Assembly (NCBI GenBank): GCA_022792295.1 | Contig: JAAWAR010000008.1 | Coordinates: 1-53,601 of the forward strand | Reading direction: 5' to 3' | From: Lachnospiraceae bacterium | GTDB lineage: Bacteria; Bacillota; Clostridia; Lachnospirales; Lachnospiraceae | DNA length: 53,601 nucleotides | In this document: positions 34,362 to 43,105 of the stretch, piece after piece | How positions within the stretch are numbered: the first letter of the stretch is position 1 | How the letters are laid out: each line of letters opens with the position of its first letter | Notes under the pieces: model-generated | What the model was told of the DNA's origin: nothing | The model's database searches: none | The model's input: the letters and a program-made list of their open reading frames with translations, nothing else | Translations under genes and position numbers: made by a program

Positions 34362-34453
34362 CCCAATAATGAAAAGGGAAATCAAGACCTCGGGCAGATG
34401 TGGCTCTTAACGAATTGCCTGCGGGAATAAAATTAAAGAAAGGAACTCTTACT

Positions 34454-36007
34454 ATGGCTATAAAAACGATCGACCCTCAGACTTTGAAAGCAGATCTCCC
34501 TGCCTTTAAAGAAAAAACCAAAGCCTTTTATGCCGGAGAGCTGGACAAGGGAGCCTACAAGGGCTTCTCCGGCTTCTACGGAAGCTACGCCCAAAGAGGC
34601 GGCAAGGCCAGCATGCTGAGACTGCGCATGACTGCCGGACAAGTGACGAAGGAGCGCCTTGCCTTCACGGCCGGCGCACTGCGTAAGTATCACGTGACAA
34701 AGCTCCATTTTACCACCTGCCAGACGATCCAGCTCCATGATCTCCAGCCGGACACCGTGTGTGCGATCATGGAGGAGGCCCTTGACCATGCCATTATAAC
34801 CATGGGCGGCGGCGGCGATTTCCCGCGAAATGTAATGTGCTCCCCGCTCTCTGGTGTCGAGCCGGGCGAATTCTTTGACGTTCTTCCTTATGCAAAGGCT
34901 GCCTCCGACTACCTGATGAACTTCATCAAAGCCGAAAAAATGCCCCGGAAATTAAAAGTCGGCTTCTCTAACTCTCCGGCAAACCTGACTCACGCCACCT
35001 TCCGCGATCTGGGCTTTGCCGCCCGCGAGGATGGGACCTTTGATGTATACAGCGCCGGAGGTCTCGGAAACAATCCCCGTTTCGGTGTAAAGGTTGCCGA
35101 ACGCGTAGAGCCTGCACGGATTCTCTACTATATTAAGGCCATGTGGCTCACCTTTTGCGCCTACGGAAATTACGAAAACCGCGGCAAGGCCCGCACGCGC
35201 TATATGCAGGAGTCTCTTGGCGGAGCAGAAAGTTATAAAAAGGCCTATCTCGAAAAACTTGACGAGGTCGTGGCTTCGGGCGAGGACCTGACGATTTCTG
35301 CCGCCCCCGTACTCTCCAAAAAGCCCGGAAAGCCTTATTCCGGCTCAGACGCACGCGTACTCCCCCAGAAACAGCCGGGGCTTTACACGGTCGTCTGGCA
35401 TCCGATCGGCGGCCAGCCGGCCCCCGATGTTTTCTGTGCCCTGAGCGACTGTCTGAACGAAATTCCCGAGGCTGAGCTGCGCTTATCTCCCGACGAGAGC
35501 GCCTTCATCGTCAATCTCAGCGGAGACGAAGTCCAAAAAGTCCTCGAGCTCACAAAAGACAGCGCAAAAACCGTCTTCGAGTCCTCTGTAAGCTGCATCG
35601 GCGCAAGCATCTGCCAGGTCGGAGTCCGGGATTCCCAGGCGCTTCTTTCCGCCTGCATAAAGGCCGTACGCGAGGCCAATATCCCGGATGGCGCTCTCCC
35701 GCAGATCCACATTTCCGGCTGCCCGTCCTCCTGCGGCACGCACCAGATCGGCGCCCTGGGCTTCCGCGGCGGCGTTAAAATGGTCGATAAAAAACCCCAG
35801 CCGGCCTTTGTCTTCTATATCAACGGCTCCGACCGCCAGGGAAGCGAAGCCATGGGCCAGGAAGTCGGCCCCATACTGGAGACCGAGATCCCAGACTTCC
35901 TTGTAACGCTCGGAAAAGCCGTAGCGGAAAGCGGCAGGAATTTTGCCGCCTGGAAAACCACAGACCCCGAAGCCATCAAACGCATCGCCGCCCCCTATAT
36001 CGCCTGA
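34454..36007 (+). CDS. Siroheme/4Fe-4S nitrite or sulfite reductase family protein
   Basis: 517 residues from the ATG at 34454 (AAAGGAA eight bases upstream). Two ferredoxin-like half-domains (about 50-120 and 320-390) and two siroheme/cluster domains are arranged as in ferredoxin-dependent nitrite/sulfite reductases. The cluster motif is visible as SCIGASIC (C-x5-C) followed by CPSSC (C-x3-C), four cysteines that bind the 4Fe-4S cluster and the siroheme iron. FYGSYAQRGG and TCQTIQLHDL are the substrate/siroheme arginine-type segments near the N terminus. It would reduce nitrite to ammonia or sulfite to sulfide in the cytosol. It stands alone, with no siroheme genes nearby, so the substrate cannot be decided. 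Confidence 0.9.
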   Translation: MAIKTIDPQTLKADLPAFKEKTKAFYAGELDKGAYKGFSGFYGSYAQRGGKASMLRLRMTAGQVTKERLAFTAGALRKYHVTKLHFTTCQTIQLHDLQPDTVCAIMEEALDHAIITMGGGGDFPRNVMCSPLSGVEPGEFFDVLPYAKAASDYLMNFIKAEKMPRKLKVGFSNSPANLTHATFRDLGFAAREDGTFDVYSAGGLGNNPRFGVKVAERVEPARILYYIKAMWLTFCAYGNYENRGKARTRYMQESLGGAESYKKAYLEKLDEVVASGEDLTISAAPVLSKKPGKPYSGSDARVLPQKQPGLYTVVWHPIGGQPAPDVFCALSDCLNEIPEAELRLSPDESAFIVNLSGDEVQKVLELTKDSAKTVFESSVSCIGASICQVGVRDSQALLSACIKAVREANIPDGALPQIHISGCPSSCGTHQIGALGFRGGVKMVDKKPQPAFVFYINGSDRQGSEAMGQEVGPILETEIPDFLVTLGKAVAESGRNFAAWKTTDPEAIKRIAAPYIA

Positions 36008-36093
36008 CTTTACCCTCAGCAGGCAAGGGAACACATGCCTTAAGTACCGCCTTGTCCACCGAGAGCATCTTTCCCTTAGCCAGCCAGTACAGC

Positions 36094-36149
36094 AGCCGTG
36101 GGCGGTATGATACCCGAATGGGCATTCGGGTATCATACCGCCCACGGCT
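36094..36149. repeat. Perfect 27-bp palindrome with a two-base centre
   Basis: Arms at 36094-36120 and 36123-36149 are exact reverse complements separated by GG. It lies in the 175-base gap between the reductase stop and the yitT-like gene. There is no T-run after it, so it is not a normal intrinsic terminator. It could extrude as a cruciform, stabilise the reductase mRNA 3' end, or be an artefact of assembly. Confidence 0.9.
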
Positions 36150-36182
36150 ACGGCAGACACTCACCAGAAAGGACTGACACCC

Positions 36183-37058
36183 ATGAATTCCAAAAGACTG
36201 CATCCGCGTGAATTTGCCCTCGACCTTCTCTATGACGTCGCCGGCGGCATCCTGCAGGCCGTCGGCCTGCACTGCTTCATCGACAGCATCGACATCGCTC
36301 CCGGCGGGGCAGCAGGCCTTGCCATTCTTTTAAATCGTTTCACCGGCCTCCCCATCGGTACTCTTACACTTTTTATCAATATTCCGCTATTCGCCGCCGC
36401 CTGGGCACTCCTGGGAAAGGGGCGGACCTTAAAAACCATGAAAACCGTGATCATCCTGACCACAATCCTCGATGTGGTGATCACGCCGCATGTACCGGTC
36501 TATGCGGGCGATAAGATGCTCTCCTGCATCTTCGGCGGAATTTTAGTCGGTACGAGCATCGCTCTCATTTTCATGCGCGGCTCCACAACCGGAGGCGGTG
36601 ACATCGCGGCCAAGCTTCTGCAGAAATCCCGTCCCCATCTGCAGACCGGAAGCGCCATCATGTGCATCGACCTTGTCATCATCGCTTCTTCCATGCTGGT
36701 GTTTAAAAACATCGAATCCGGCCTTTATGGCCTGATCACAATGACCGTGAGCACACATGTAATTGATCTGATCCTCTACGGCATGAACAAAAGCACCATG
36801 CTGACTGTCATCTCGCCCCGTTCGTCCGAAATCGCCGCGGCACTCATGGCGCATGTCGAGCGCGGCTGCACTCTGATCAAAAGCCGGGGCGCATACTCCA
36901 ATACAAACGGTGAGACCGTGATCTGCGTCGTCGATAAAAAACAGTTTTATAAGGCTAAAAAACTGATCTATGGCATCGATCCGGGCGCTTTTCTTATCGT
37001 CTCCGAGGCCAAGGAGGTCTACGGCCAGGGCTTTTTAAACTCAGACAGAGAGATGTAG
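36183..37058 (+). CDS. YitT family membrane protein (DUF161/DUF2179)
   Basis: 291 residues. The first 190 or so hold about five membrane helices with family markers IAPGGAAGLAILLNRFTGLP, GTLTLFINIPLF and RGSTTGGGDIAAKLL. The last 90 residues are a cytosolic DUF2179 domain (STMLTVISPRSSEIAAALM, HVERGCTLIKSRGAY, FLIVSEAKEVYGQGF). Function of the family is unknown, although ion or small-molecule transport with a regulatory C-terminal domain is often supposed. It follows the reductase in the same direction after the big palindrome and converges with the MATE gene, only eight bases away. Confidence 0.93.
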   Translation: MNSKRLHPREFALDLLYDVAGGILQAVGLHCFIDSIDIAPGGAAGLAILLNRFTGLPIGTLTLFINIPLFAAAWALLGKGRTLKTMKTVIILTTILDVVITPHVPVYAGDKMLSCIFGGILVGTSIALIFMRGSTTGGGDIAAKLLQKSRPHLQTGSAIMCIDLVIIASSMLVFKNIESGLYGLITMTVSTHVIDLILYGMNKSTMLTVISPRSSEIAAALMAHVERGCTLIKSRGAYSNTNGETVICVVDKKQFYKAKKLIYGIDPGAFLIVSEAKEVYGQGFLNSDREM

Positions 37059-37066
37059 CCGCCGCA

Positions 37067-38401
37067 TTACTCGGAAATCCACTTCCATCTTCCCGTGCGG
37101 TACTCTGCATACGAAATCACCCAGTTGGCCGCCCAGCCGACCGGCACCGCATACCAAACCATCGCGATCCCGACCTGCGGCGCGAATGCAACCGCAAGCA
37201 CAACGCGGAGGGAAAGGTTTACAAGATTCGCAACTGTAAACATTTTCATATCGCCCGCGCCCCTTAGCAGGCCGTCCACCGACATCTTAAATCCGATCAG
37301 GCAGAAAAACCACCCGATAAACGCCAGATAATCCCTGCCTGTGGAAAGTGCCGTGGCCGTTCCCTCCTCGCCGAGGAACAAGGAGATCAGCGGCGTACAA
37401 AAGCATTCGAGCGTCACACATAGGGCAACCGAACAAACGATTACGAGGATCGTGGCCGCACGGTAGCCCTCCACGACCCGTTCTTTTTTGTGCGCCCCGA
37501 TATTCTGCGCCGTATAGGAAGACATCGCATTTCCGATTCCGGACATCGGGACGATACAAAGCGACTGGATACGCATCCCTGCCGAAAAGCCCGCCAGTGC
37601 CTCCGAGCCAAAGCCGTTAACGACTGACTGTACAAGCATCATTCCGATGGAGACCGTGGACTGCTGTAAAATGGACGGCAGTGCAATCTTTGTCATCGCC
37701 CAAAGCTCTGTCTTGTCAAAGATACCGGTCTGTCCGGACTCCAGACGTCCGATCTCCCGCAAAAACACCAGGAATGACAGCACCGAGGAGATCCCCTGTG
37801 CGATCAGCGTCGCCCATGCGACACCCGCTACGCCCATTTGAAACCGTGTGACGAGAAGCACGTCCAATATCACGTTAAACACGGAGGAAAAAATAAGGAA
37901 GCACAGCGGGATTCGTGATTTCCCGAGTGCATTGAACATGGAAGACAGCACGTTGTACATAAAAAGAAACGGCAGCCCCAAAAAATAAATCTGCAGGTAT
38001 TCGACCGCCATGGAAAGCACATCAGACGGCGTGTTTAAAGCAATCATGATCGGCCTGCCAAGCAAAAGCCCGACGGCACCCAAAAGGAGGCTCACAGCCA
38101 GAAATGAAAGTAGTGCCGTAAAAACGGCACGTTTCATATCCGCATATTCCTTTGCTCCAAAATACCGGCTCACAACGACCGACGCACCGATCCCGCCGCC
38201 GATCGCAACACAGATAAATGTATTCGTGAGCGCATGAGAGGCCCCGACCGCCGCCAGGGCCTGCTCGCCCACAAACCGCCCCACGATGGCGGAATCCGCC
38301 ATCGTGTAGGTCTGCTGAAACAAATTTCCGACAATCATCGGAAGTGCAAAGATCATAAGCGCATGGAAGGGCTTCTTTTGCACCAGATAGTCCTTGTCCA
38401 T
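37067..38401 (-). CDS. MATE family efflux transporter
   Basis: 444 residues with about twelve membrane helices in two homologous halves. N-terminal block ALPMIVGNLFQQTYTMADS with AIVGRFVGEQALAAVGAS is the DinF/NorM-type MATE signature; the second half repeats it as IALPSILQQSTVSIGMMLVQ. It exports cationic drugs or metabolites with Na+ or H+. The ATG at 38401 has AGGAGG upstream; a TTG two codons earlier is possible. It lies 62 bases downstream of the nrdD-glutaredoxin gene in the same direction, so it may be read through from it. Confidence 0.92.
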   Translation of the reverse strand: MDKDYLVQKKPFHALMIFALPMIVGNLFQQTYTMADSAIVGRFVGEQALAAVGASHALTNTFICVAIGGGIGASVVVSRYFGAKEYADMKRAVFTALLSFLAVSLLLGAVGLLLGRPIMIALNTPSDVLSMAVEYLQIYFLGLPFLFMYNVLSSMFNALGKSRIPLCFLIFSSVFNVILDVLLVTRFQMGVAGVAWATLIAQGISSVLSFLVFLREIGRLESGQTGIFDKTELWAMTKIALPSILQQSTVSIGMMLVQSVVNGFGSEALAGFSAGMRIQSLCIVPMSGIGNAMSSYTAQNIGAHKKERVVEGYRAATILVIVCSVALCVTLECFCTPLISLFLGEEGTATALSTGRDYLAFIGWFFCLIGFKMSVDGLLRGAGDMKMFTVANLVNLSLRVVLAVAFAPQVGIAMVWYAVPVGWAANWVISYAEYRTGRWKWISE

Positions 38402-38463
38402 ATTCAAGTATCCTCCTGCCCTCTTTTACATTTTTGTAACCATTCAGACGCCTTCACTGCCCT

Positions 38464-40857
38464 CTATTTTTTTGACTCTACATATCGTTTGATATTCGAT
38501 GCATTGACGAATTTTTTCACTTCTCCATCCTTTATGACTACGAGCGTCGGCGCCTGCATAATCCCGTAAGCGTCTGAAATTTCGGGATTCTCCTCGGCAT
38601 CCACAACTTTGTACTCCTCGTTTTTTAAGAACTCTTTCGCGATTCGGCAGTTCGGACACGTCTTGGTCGTAAAGAGGAAGACACCGTTTCCTGCCGCAAA
38701 AAGCGTCCGTTCGCCGCCTGTCTTAGTCTCCTCCTTCGGCCCCTCGGCATCCAATGTCTCCTCTGCCTTTTTCTTCAGCACGGAGCCTCCCACATCATAA
38801 AGCTTCCGTTCTTTATATTCCTGGGTTTTTCCGTCGTTCCAGTTTTGGACCGGACGGTAGTAGCCGGTAATCCGGCTGTAAACCTCTGCCTTCTCCCCGC
38901 AGTTCGGACAAGTAAAGTGTTCACCTGTCAGATACCCGTGCTCTTTGCAGATCGAGTAGGTCGGTGACAGCGTATAGTAGGGAAGCCTGTAATTCTCGGC
39001 GATCGTGCGCACCAGCTTTGCCGCTGCCCGCCAGTCCGGAAGTTTTTCGCCGAGGAACGCATGGAACACGGTCCCTGACGTATAAAGCGTCTGCAGCTCG
39101 TCCTGAATATCCAGCGCATCAAACACATCCGCCGTATAGGAGACCGGCAGATGGGAACTGTTTGTATAATAGGGTGTCCCGTCTTTCTCACAACCGGCCG
39201 TGATAATATCCGGATATTTTTCCTTGTCATGCTTGGCCAGTCTGTAAGTCGTGGACTCGGCCGGGGTCGCCTCCAGATTATACAGGTCCCCGTACTCCTC
39301 CTGATACGCGATCAGGCGTTCCCTCATATGATTTAAGACCGCCTTCGTAAACTGCTGCGCTCTCGGGCTTACCATGTCCTCACGAATCCACTTTGCATTC
39401 AGGCATGCCTCGTTCATGCCGATGAGGCCGATCGTCGAAAAATGGTTTTCAAATGTCCCGAGATAACGCTTTGTATAGGGATACAGGCCGCTGTCTAAAA
39501 GCTTGGTGATGACCTCACGTTTGATCTTTAAAGATCTGGCAGCAATATCCATCATATGATCCAGGCGGTCGTAAAAGTCTTTTTCGTCTTTTGCCAGATA
39601 GGCGATCCGAGGGACGTTTACGGTCACCACACCGACGGAGCCCGTGCTCTCGCCGGAGCCAAAGAAGCCGCCCGTCTTTTTTCTCAGTTCACGCAGATCC
39701 AGGCGCAGGCGGCAGCACATGCTTCGGACGTCGCTCGGCTGCATATCGCTGTTGATGTAATTGGAAAAATAAGGGGTCCCGTATTTGGAGGTCATCTCAA
39801 ACAGAAGGCGGTTGTTCTCCGTATCGGACCAGTCAAATTCTCTTGTGATGGAGTAGGTAGGGATCGGGTATTGGAAACCGCGGCCGTTTGCGTCGCCCTC
39901 TACCATAGTCTCAATAAACGCTTTATTGATCATGTCCATCTCTGCCTTGCAGTCTCCGTAGGTGAAATCCATCGCCTTTCCGCCCACGATCGCCGGCATC
40001 TTCGCCATATCCGCAGGGACCGTCCAGTCGAGCGTAATGTTGGAAAACGGCGCCTGTGTGCCCCAGCGGCTCGGCGTGTTCACGCCGTAGATGAACGACT
40101 CAATACATTTTTTGACGGCCGGATAATCCAGCTTATCCACACGGACAAACGGAGCCAGGTATGTGTCAAACGAAGAAAATGCCTGTGCGCCCGCCCACTC
40201 GTTCTGCATGATTCCGAGAAAATTGACCATCTGGTTGCAGAGCACAGAAAGATGTTTTGCCGGAGAGGAAGTGATTTTTCCCGGGATGCCGCCCAGGCCC
40301 TCCTCGATGAGCTGTCTTAAGGACCAGCCGGCGCAGTAGCCGGTCAACATGGACAGATCGTGCAAATGCAGGTCGCAGTTTCTGTGCGCCTCGGCTATCT
40401 CGGTATCATAGATCTCCGAAAGCCAGTAATTTGCCGTAATCGCGCCCGAATTGCTTAAGATCAGGCCGCCTACCGAGTAGGTGACTGTAGAATTTTCCTT
40501 CACGCGCCAGTCCTCGACCTTCACATAGCTGTTAACCACGTCCTTATAGTCCAGGATCGTATTTTTCATATTACGGATCCGCTCACGCTGCTTTCTATAT
40601 AAAATGTATGCCTTTGCAACATCGGTGTAACCGGTTTCCTCCAGCACATGCTCCGCGCTGTCCTGGATCTCCTCGACCGAGATCTTTCCATCCCGCATCT
40701 TGGACTGAAAATCCGCCGTTACACGCAGTGACAAAAGCTCCAGAATCTCATTGTTGTAATCCTTTTTTGTCGCTCTGAAGGCTTTTTTGATCGCCTCTGT
40801 GATCTTGCCCAGATTAAATTCCGCGATTTCTCCGTCGCGTTTTAGCACTTCTATCAT
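38464..40857 (-). CDS. nrdD: Class III (anaerobic) ribonucleotide reductase with fused C-terminal glutaredoxin-like domain
   Basis: 797 residues. An N-terminal ATP-cone (MIEVLKRDGEIAEFNLGKI, about 1-90) controls overall activity; the catalytic barrel follows; the glycyl-radical site is RITGYY with Gly665. The zinc/cysteine region reads ICKEHGYLTGEHFTCPNCGE, so one classical C-x2-C pair is replaced by a C...H-type spacing. After a charged linker, residues about 723-797 form a glutaredoxin/thioredoxin-like domain with CPNC at 734-737 and a cis-Pro APTLVV. The YYRPVQNWNDGK tail after the radical Gly is of the group that uses glutaredoxin/thioredoxin rather than formate as reductant (family knowledge), which fits the fusion. 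No nrdG lies beside it; the activase may come from 43700-44191. Confidence 0.92.
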   Translation of the reverse strand: MIEVLKRDGEIAEFNLGKITEAIKKAFRATKKDYNNEILELLSLRVTADFQSKMRDGKISVEEIQDSAEHVLEETGYTDVAKAYILYRKQRERIRNMKNTILDYKDVVNSYVKVEDWRVKENSTVTYSVGGLILSNSGAITANYWLSEIYDTEIAEAHRNCDLHLHDLSMLTGYCAGWSLRQLIEEGLGGIPGKITSSPAKHLSVLCNQMVNFLGIMQNEWAGAQAFSSFDTYLAPFVRVDKLDYPAVKKCIESFIYGVNTPSRWGTQAPFSNITLDWTVPADMAKMPAIVGGKAMDFTYGDCKAEMDMINKAFIETMVEGDANGRGFQYPIPTYSITREFDWSDTENNRLLFEMTSKYGTPYFSNYINSDMQPSDVRSMCCRLRLDLRELRKKTGGFFGSGESTGSVGVVTVNVPRIAYLAKDEKDFYDRLDHMMDIAARSLKIKREVITKLLDSGLYPYTKRYLGTFENHFSTIGLIGMNEACLNAKWIREDMVSPRAQQFTKAVLNHMRERLIAYQEEYGDLYNLEATPAESTTYRLAKHDKEKYPDIITAGCEKDGTPYYTNSSHLPVSYTADVFDALDIQDELQTLYTSGTVFHAFLGEKLPDWRAAAKLVRTIAENYRLPYYTLSPTYSICKEHGYLTGEHFTCPNCGEKAEVYSRITGYYRPVQNWNDGKTQEYKERKLYDVGGSVLKKKAEETLDAEGPKEETKTGGERTLFAAGNGVFLFTTKTCPNCRIAKEFLKNEEYKVVDAEENPEISDAYGIMQAPTLVVIKDGEVKKFVNASNIKRYVESKK

Positions 40858-40900
40858 CTAGCTTCCCCTTTCTTTTCCGTCAAAATCGTGACTGAAATTC

Positions 40901-40929
40901 ATTATAGCAGACTCCACAAAAAAACACAA
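40901..40929 (-). promoter_or_regulatory. Promoter of nrdD-glutaredoxin
   Basis: On the minus strand TTGTGT (40929-40924), 17 bases and TATAAT (40906-40901). The -35 box is part of the left arm of the inverted repeat at 40921-40972. Confidence 0.7.
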
Positions 40930-40972
40930 TATCTGGTTTCATAAATTTTTATAAAACCAGATATTGTGTTTT
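40921..40972. promoter_or_regulatory. Inverted repeat: paired NrdR-box-like sites and/or hflX terminator
   Basis: Nineteen-base perfect arms at 40921-40939 and 40954-40972. Each arm contains a match to the NrdR box (ACACAATATCTGGTTT at 40924-40939, and its mirror at 40954-40969; about 13 of 16 positions of acaCwAtATaTwGtgt). The boxes are 30 bases apart, three helical turns, as NrdR requires, and one overlaps the nrdD -35. On the minus strand the stem is followed by a T-run, so it can also terminate transcription coming from hflX. Both roles are possible. Confidence 0.6.
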
Positions 40973-41060
40973 CAGCCATGAATCAGCGCTATATATACCG
41001 CCGTGCCCTGTGAGCCCACAGACGGCGTTGCAGAGCATTTTCAGCATCTCGGACAAGGAT

Positions 41061-42311
41061 TTAGCGGTACAGTTCTTCAAAGAGTTCCAGGGGCACATAG
41101 GCCCTCACATGGATTCCGTCCTCCTGATAGCTCTCCTTTAGGAGCTGTCCACTCTGCCGGATTTTTTGAATCCGCCCGGCCTCCTCATACGGAAACACCT
41201 TTTCAAAATAAATCCGGCGTTTTCTCAAGATTGCCGAGAACGTCTCCAGAAGCGAATCAATCCCCTCACCGGTCCTTGCCGAAAGTCTCACACGGTAATC
41301 GGCCGAAGGGTCGCGGCCCGTCTTGTCGGCCTCCGGCCTGTCGATCTTATTGAAAATCGTCACAATCTCCTTATCCTGGATCTTTAACTGGCGCAACGTA
41401 TCGTAAACCACATGCATCTGCATGTCCATCTGCGGATTCGCACAGTCCACCACATGCAGGATCACGTCGCAGTATTTTGCCTCCTCGAGCGTGCTCTTAA
41501 ATGCTTCGATCAGATGATGCGGAAGCTTCCTGATAAAACCGACCGTATCCGTCAAAAGCACCTTCTCCCCGCCTGGCAGCATAAGCGCCCGGGTCGTCGG
41601 GTCCAGCGTCGCAAACAGCTTATCCTCGGCAAGGATTCCGGCCTGTGTCAGACGATTTAAGAGAGTGGATTTTCCGGCATTCGTATATCCGACAAGCGCT
41701 GCCGTAAGAGTGCCCTCCCTCTCCCGCTTTTTGCGCGTCACTTCGCGGTGGCGTGTCACGTCTGCAAGCTCTGCCTTAAGCTGCCCGATACGGTCATGAA
41801 TCAGCCGTCTGTCAACCTCCAGCTTCTTTTCCCCCGGGCCTCTTGTGCCGATGCCGCCGCCAAGACGCGATAGGGAAGCGTTTAGGCCCACCAGCCGCGC
41901 CGCACGATAGCGGAGCTGTGCAAGCTCTACCTGGATCTTTCCCTCTCTCGTCTTCGCCCGGGACGCAAAAATATCAAGAATCAGCATCGTGCGGTCCATG
42001 ACCTTTGTCTCGAGCGCTTCCTCCAGATTCTTAAGCTGCGCCGGCGAAAGCTCGTCGTCACAGATGACGCCCGTCGCTTTTGTCTCCCATAAAAGCTCCT
42101 TTAATTCCTCAAGCTTTCCCTTGCCGAGATACGTTCCCGGATGGATGCTCTCCCGGTTTTGGATCAGCCTTCCTGCCGTCACGGCCCCGGCCGTCTTCGT
42201 GAGCTCCTCCAGCTCGTCAAGCGACGCCTCGGTGAAATTTTCCGTACCCACGGACACCGCTGCCAGAATGACTCTCTCCTTGGACTCCTTTAATTCAATC
42301 AGCTCTGCCAA
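41061..42311 (-). CDS. hflX: GTPase HflX
   Basis: 416 residues, starting with TTG at 42311 behind AAAGGA. The N-terminal HflX domain (about 1-190; TYLGKGKLEELKEL, CDDELSPAQLKNLEEAL, RTMLILDIFA, RAKTREGKIQVELAQL) is followed by the G domain with P-loop GYTNAGKST, switch II DTVGFIRKLPHHLIEAFKST and FNKIDR. HflX binds the 50S ribosome and splits stalled or stressed 70S ribosomes. It is the last gene of the housekeeping run, 32 bases after the TPR lipoprotein gene, before the inverted repeat that may serve as its terminator. Confidence 0.96.
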   Translation of the reverse strand: MAELIELKESKERVILAAVSVGTENFTEASLDELEELTKTAGAVTAGRLIQNRESIHPGTYLGKGKLEELKELLWETKATGVICDDELSPAQLKNLEEALETKVMDRTMLILDIFASRAKTREGKIQVELAQLRYRAARLVGLNASLSRLGGGIGTRGPGEKKLEVDRRLIHDRIGQLKAELADVTRHREVTRKKREREGTLTAALVGYTNAGKSTLLNRLTQAGILAEDKLFATLDPTTRALMLPGGEKVLLTDTVGFIRKLPHHLIEAFKSTLEEAKYCDVILHVVDCANPQMDMQMHVVYDTLRQLKIQDKEIVTIFNKIDRPEADKTGRDPSADYRVRLSARTGEGIDSLLETFSAILRKRRIYFEKVFPYEEAGRIQKIRQSGQLLKESYQEDGIHVRAYVPLELFEELYR

Positions 42312-42343
42312 ATCCGCTTCCTTTCCAGAGACCGCGGCAGTGT

Positions 42344-43105
42344 TCAGCGTGTCACAAGAAACGCGATTTCATGTTCTGCCTGCGCGTCGCTTCCAAATTC
42401 TTCCACATAGGCCGAAAAGCGTTCCAGGGCCTTTTCATACTCACCCAGGTACTCATAACAGACCGCTTCATTGAACAATAGCGTCCGTCTTGTCTCTTTG
42501 TCAGCCTCAGAAAGGCCCTGACTGACGCAGGAAAGCGCCGTCTCATAGTCTCCCTGCTCCATCGCCGCAAACATCATCCGAGTGTAGACTGCCGGCGTGC
42601 CGCGGCCGCAGTCGATGCACTCCTGATATACATAAACAGCCTGCTCCCAGTTCTCGTTTTGTTCAAAGGCTTTTGCGAGTGCCGCTATCGCGGCGTCAAA
42701 GCCCGGTTCTTTATTCTCTTTATCAAGCGCCCGGCCGGCGTCAAGGTACTCCCTTGCCCCGTCCGTATCCCCGGCTGCCGCCAGGCTTACCGCAGCAAGA
42801 TAATCATACTCCGCGCGCTCCTTATCCGTCTCGTTCAAAAGGCCGTAGCTGTAGGCGGCCGCCTCGTAATCTCCCGCTGCAAATTCTGCCTCGGCCCGGT
42901 AGCGCAAAACATCCAGCTCAAAGGCCGTCACACGGCGTGCCTCCTCAATCAGCTCGTCAAATACCGCGATTGCACTCTCGTAATCGCCGCTCTCCATAAG
43001 AGCAATCCCGTTTTCCCTGGCCTCCTGACGCGCCTTTTTGACACCGCAGCCGGAAAGCAGCAGGAAGACGGCCAAAAAGGGCAGGAGCCTGGCCGCCCGT
43101 CTCAT
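42344..43105 (-). CDS. TPR-repeat lipoprotein
   Basis: 253 residues. Signal peptide with lipobox LLSGC (Cys20), then at least five tetratricopeptide units (for example ALMESGDYESAIAVFDELI, EFAAGDYEAAAYSYGLLN, NENWEQAVYVYQECIDCG, AMEQGDYETALSCVSQGL, YEYLGEYEKALERFSAYV). It is probably a protein-interaction scaffold on the outer face of the membrane; the partner is unknown. Its ATG overlaps the dut stop by one base (TGATG), so translation is coupled. Confidence 0.85.
   Translation of the reverse strand: MRRAARLLPFLAVFLLLSGCGVKKARQEARENGIALMESGDYESAIAVFDELIEEARRVTAFELDVLRYRAEAEFAAGDYEAAAYSYGLLNETDKERAEYDYLAAVSLAAAGDTDGAREYLDAGRALDKENKEPGFDAAIAALAKAFEQNENWEQAVYVYQECIDCGRGTPAVYTRMMFAAMEQGDYETALSCVSQGLSEADKETRRTLLFNEAVCYEYLGEYEKALERFSAYVEEFGSDAQAEHEIAFLVTR

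Noticed and set aside
35483-36160. Minus-strand ORF of 225 residues
   Set aside because: Shadow of the nitrite/sulfite reductase extended by the palindrome; no RBS.
39556-40320. Plus-strand ORF of 254 residues
   Set aside because: Antisense to nrdD; composition is that of a complementary frame.
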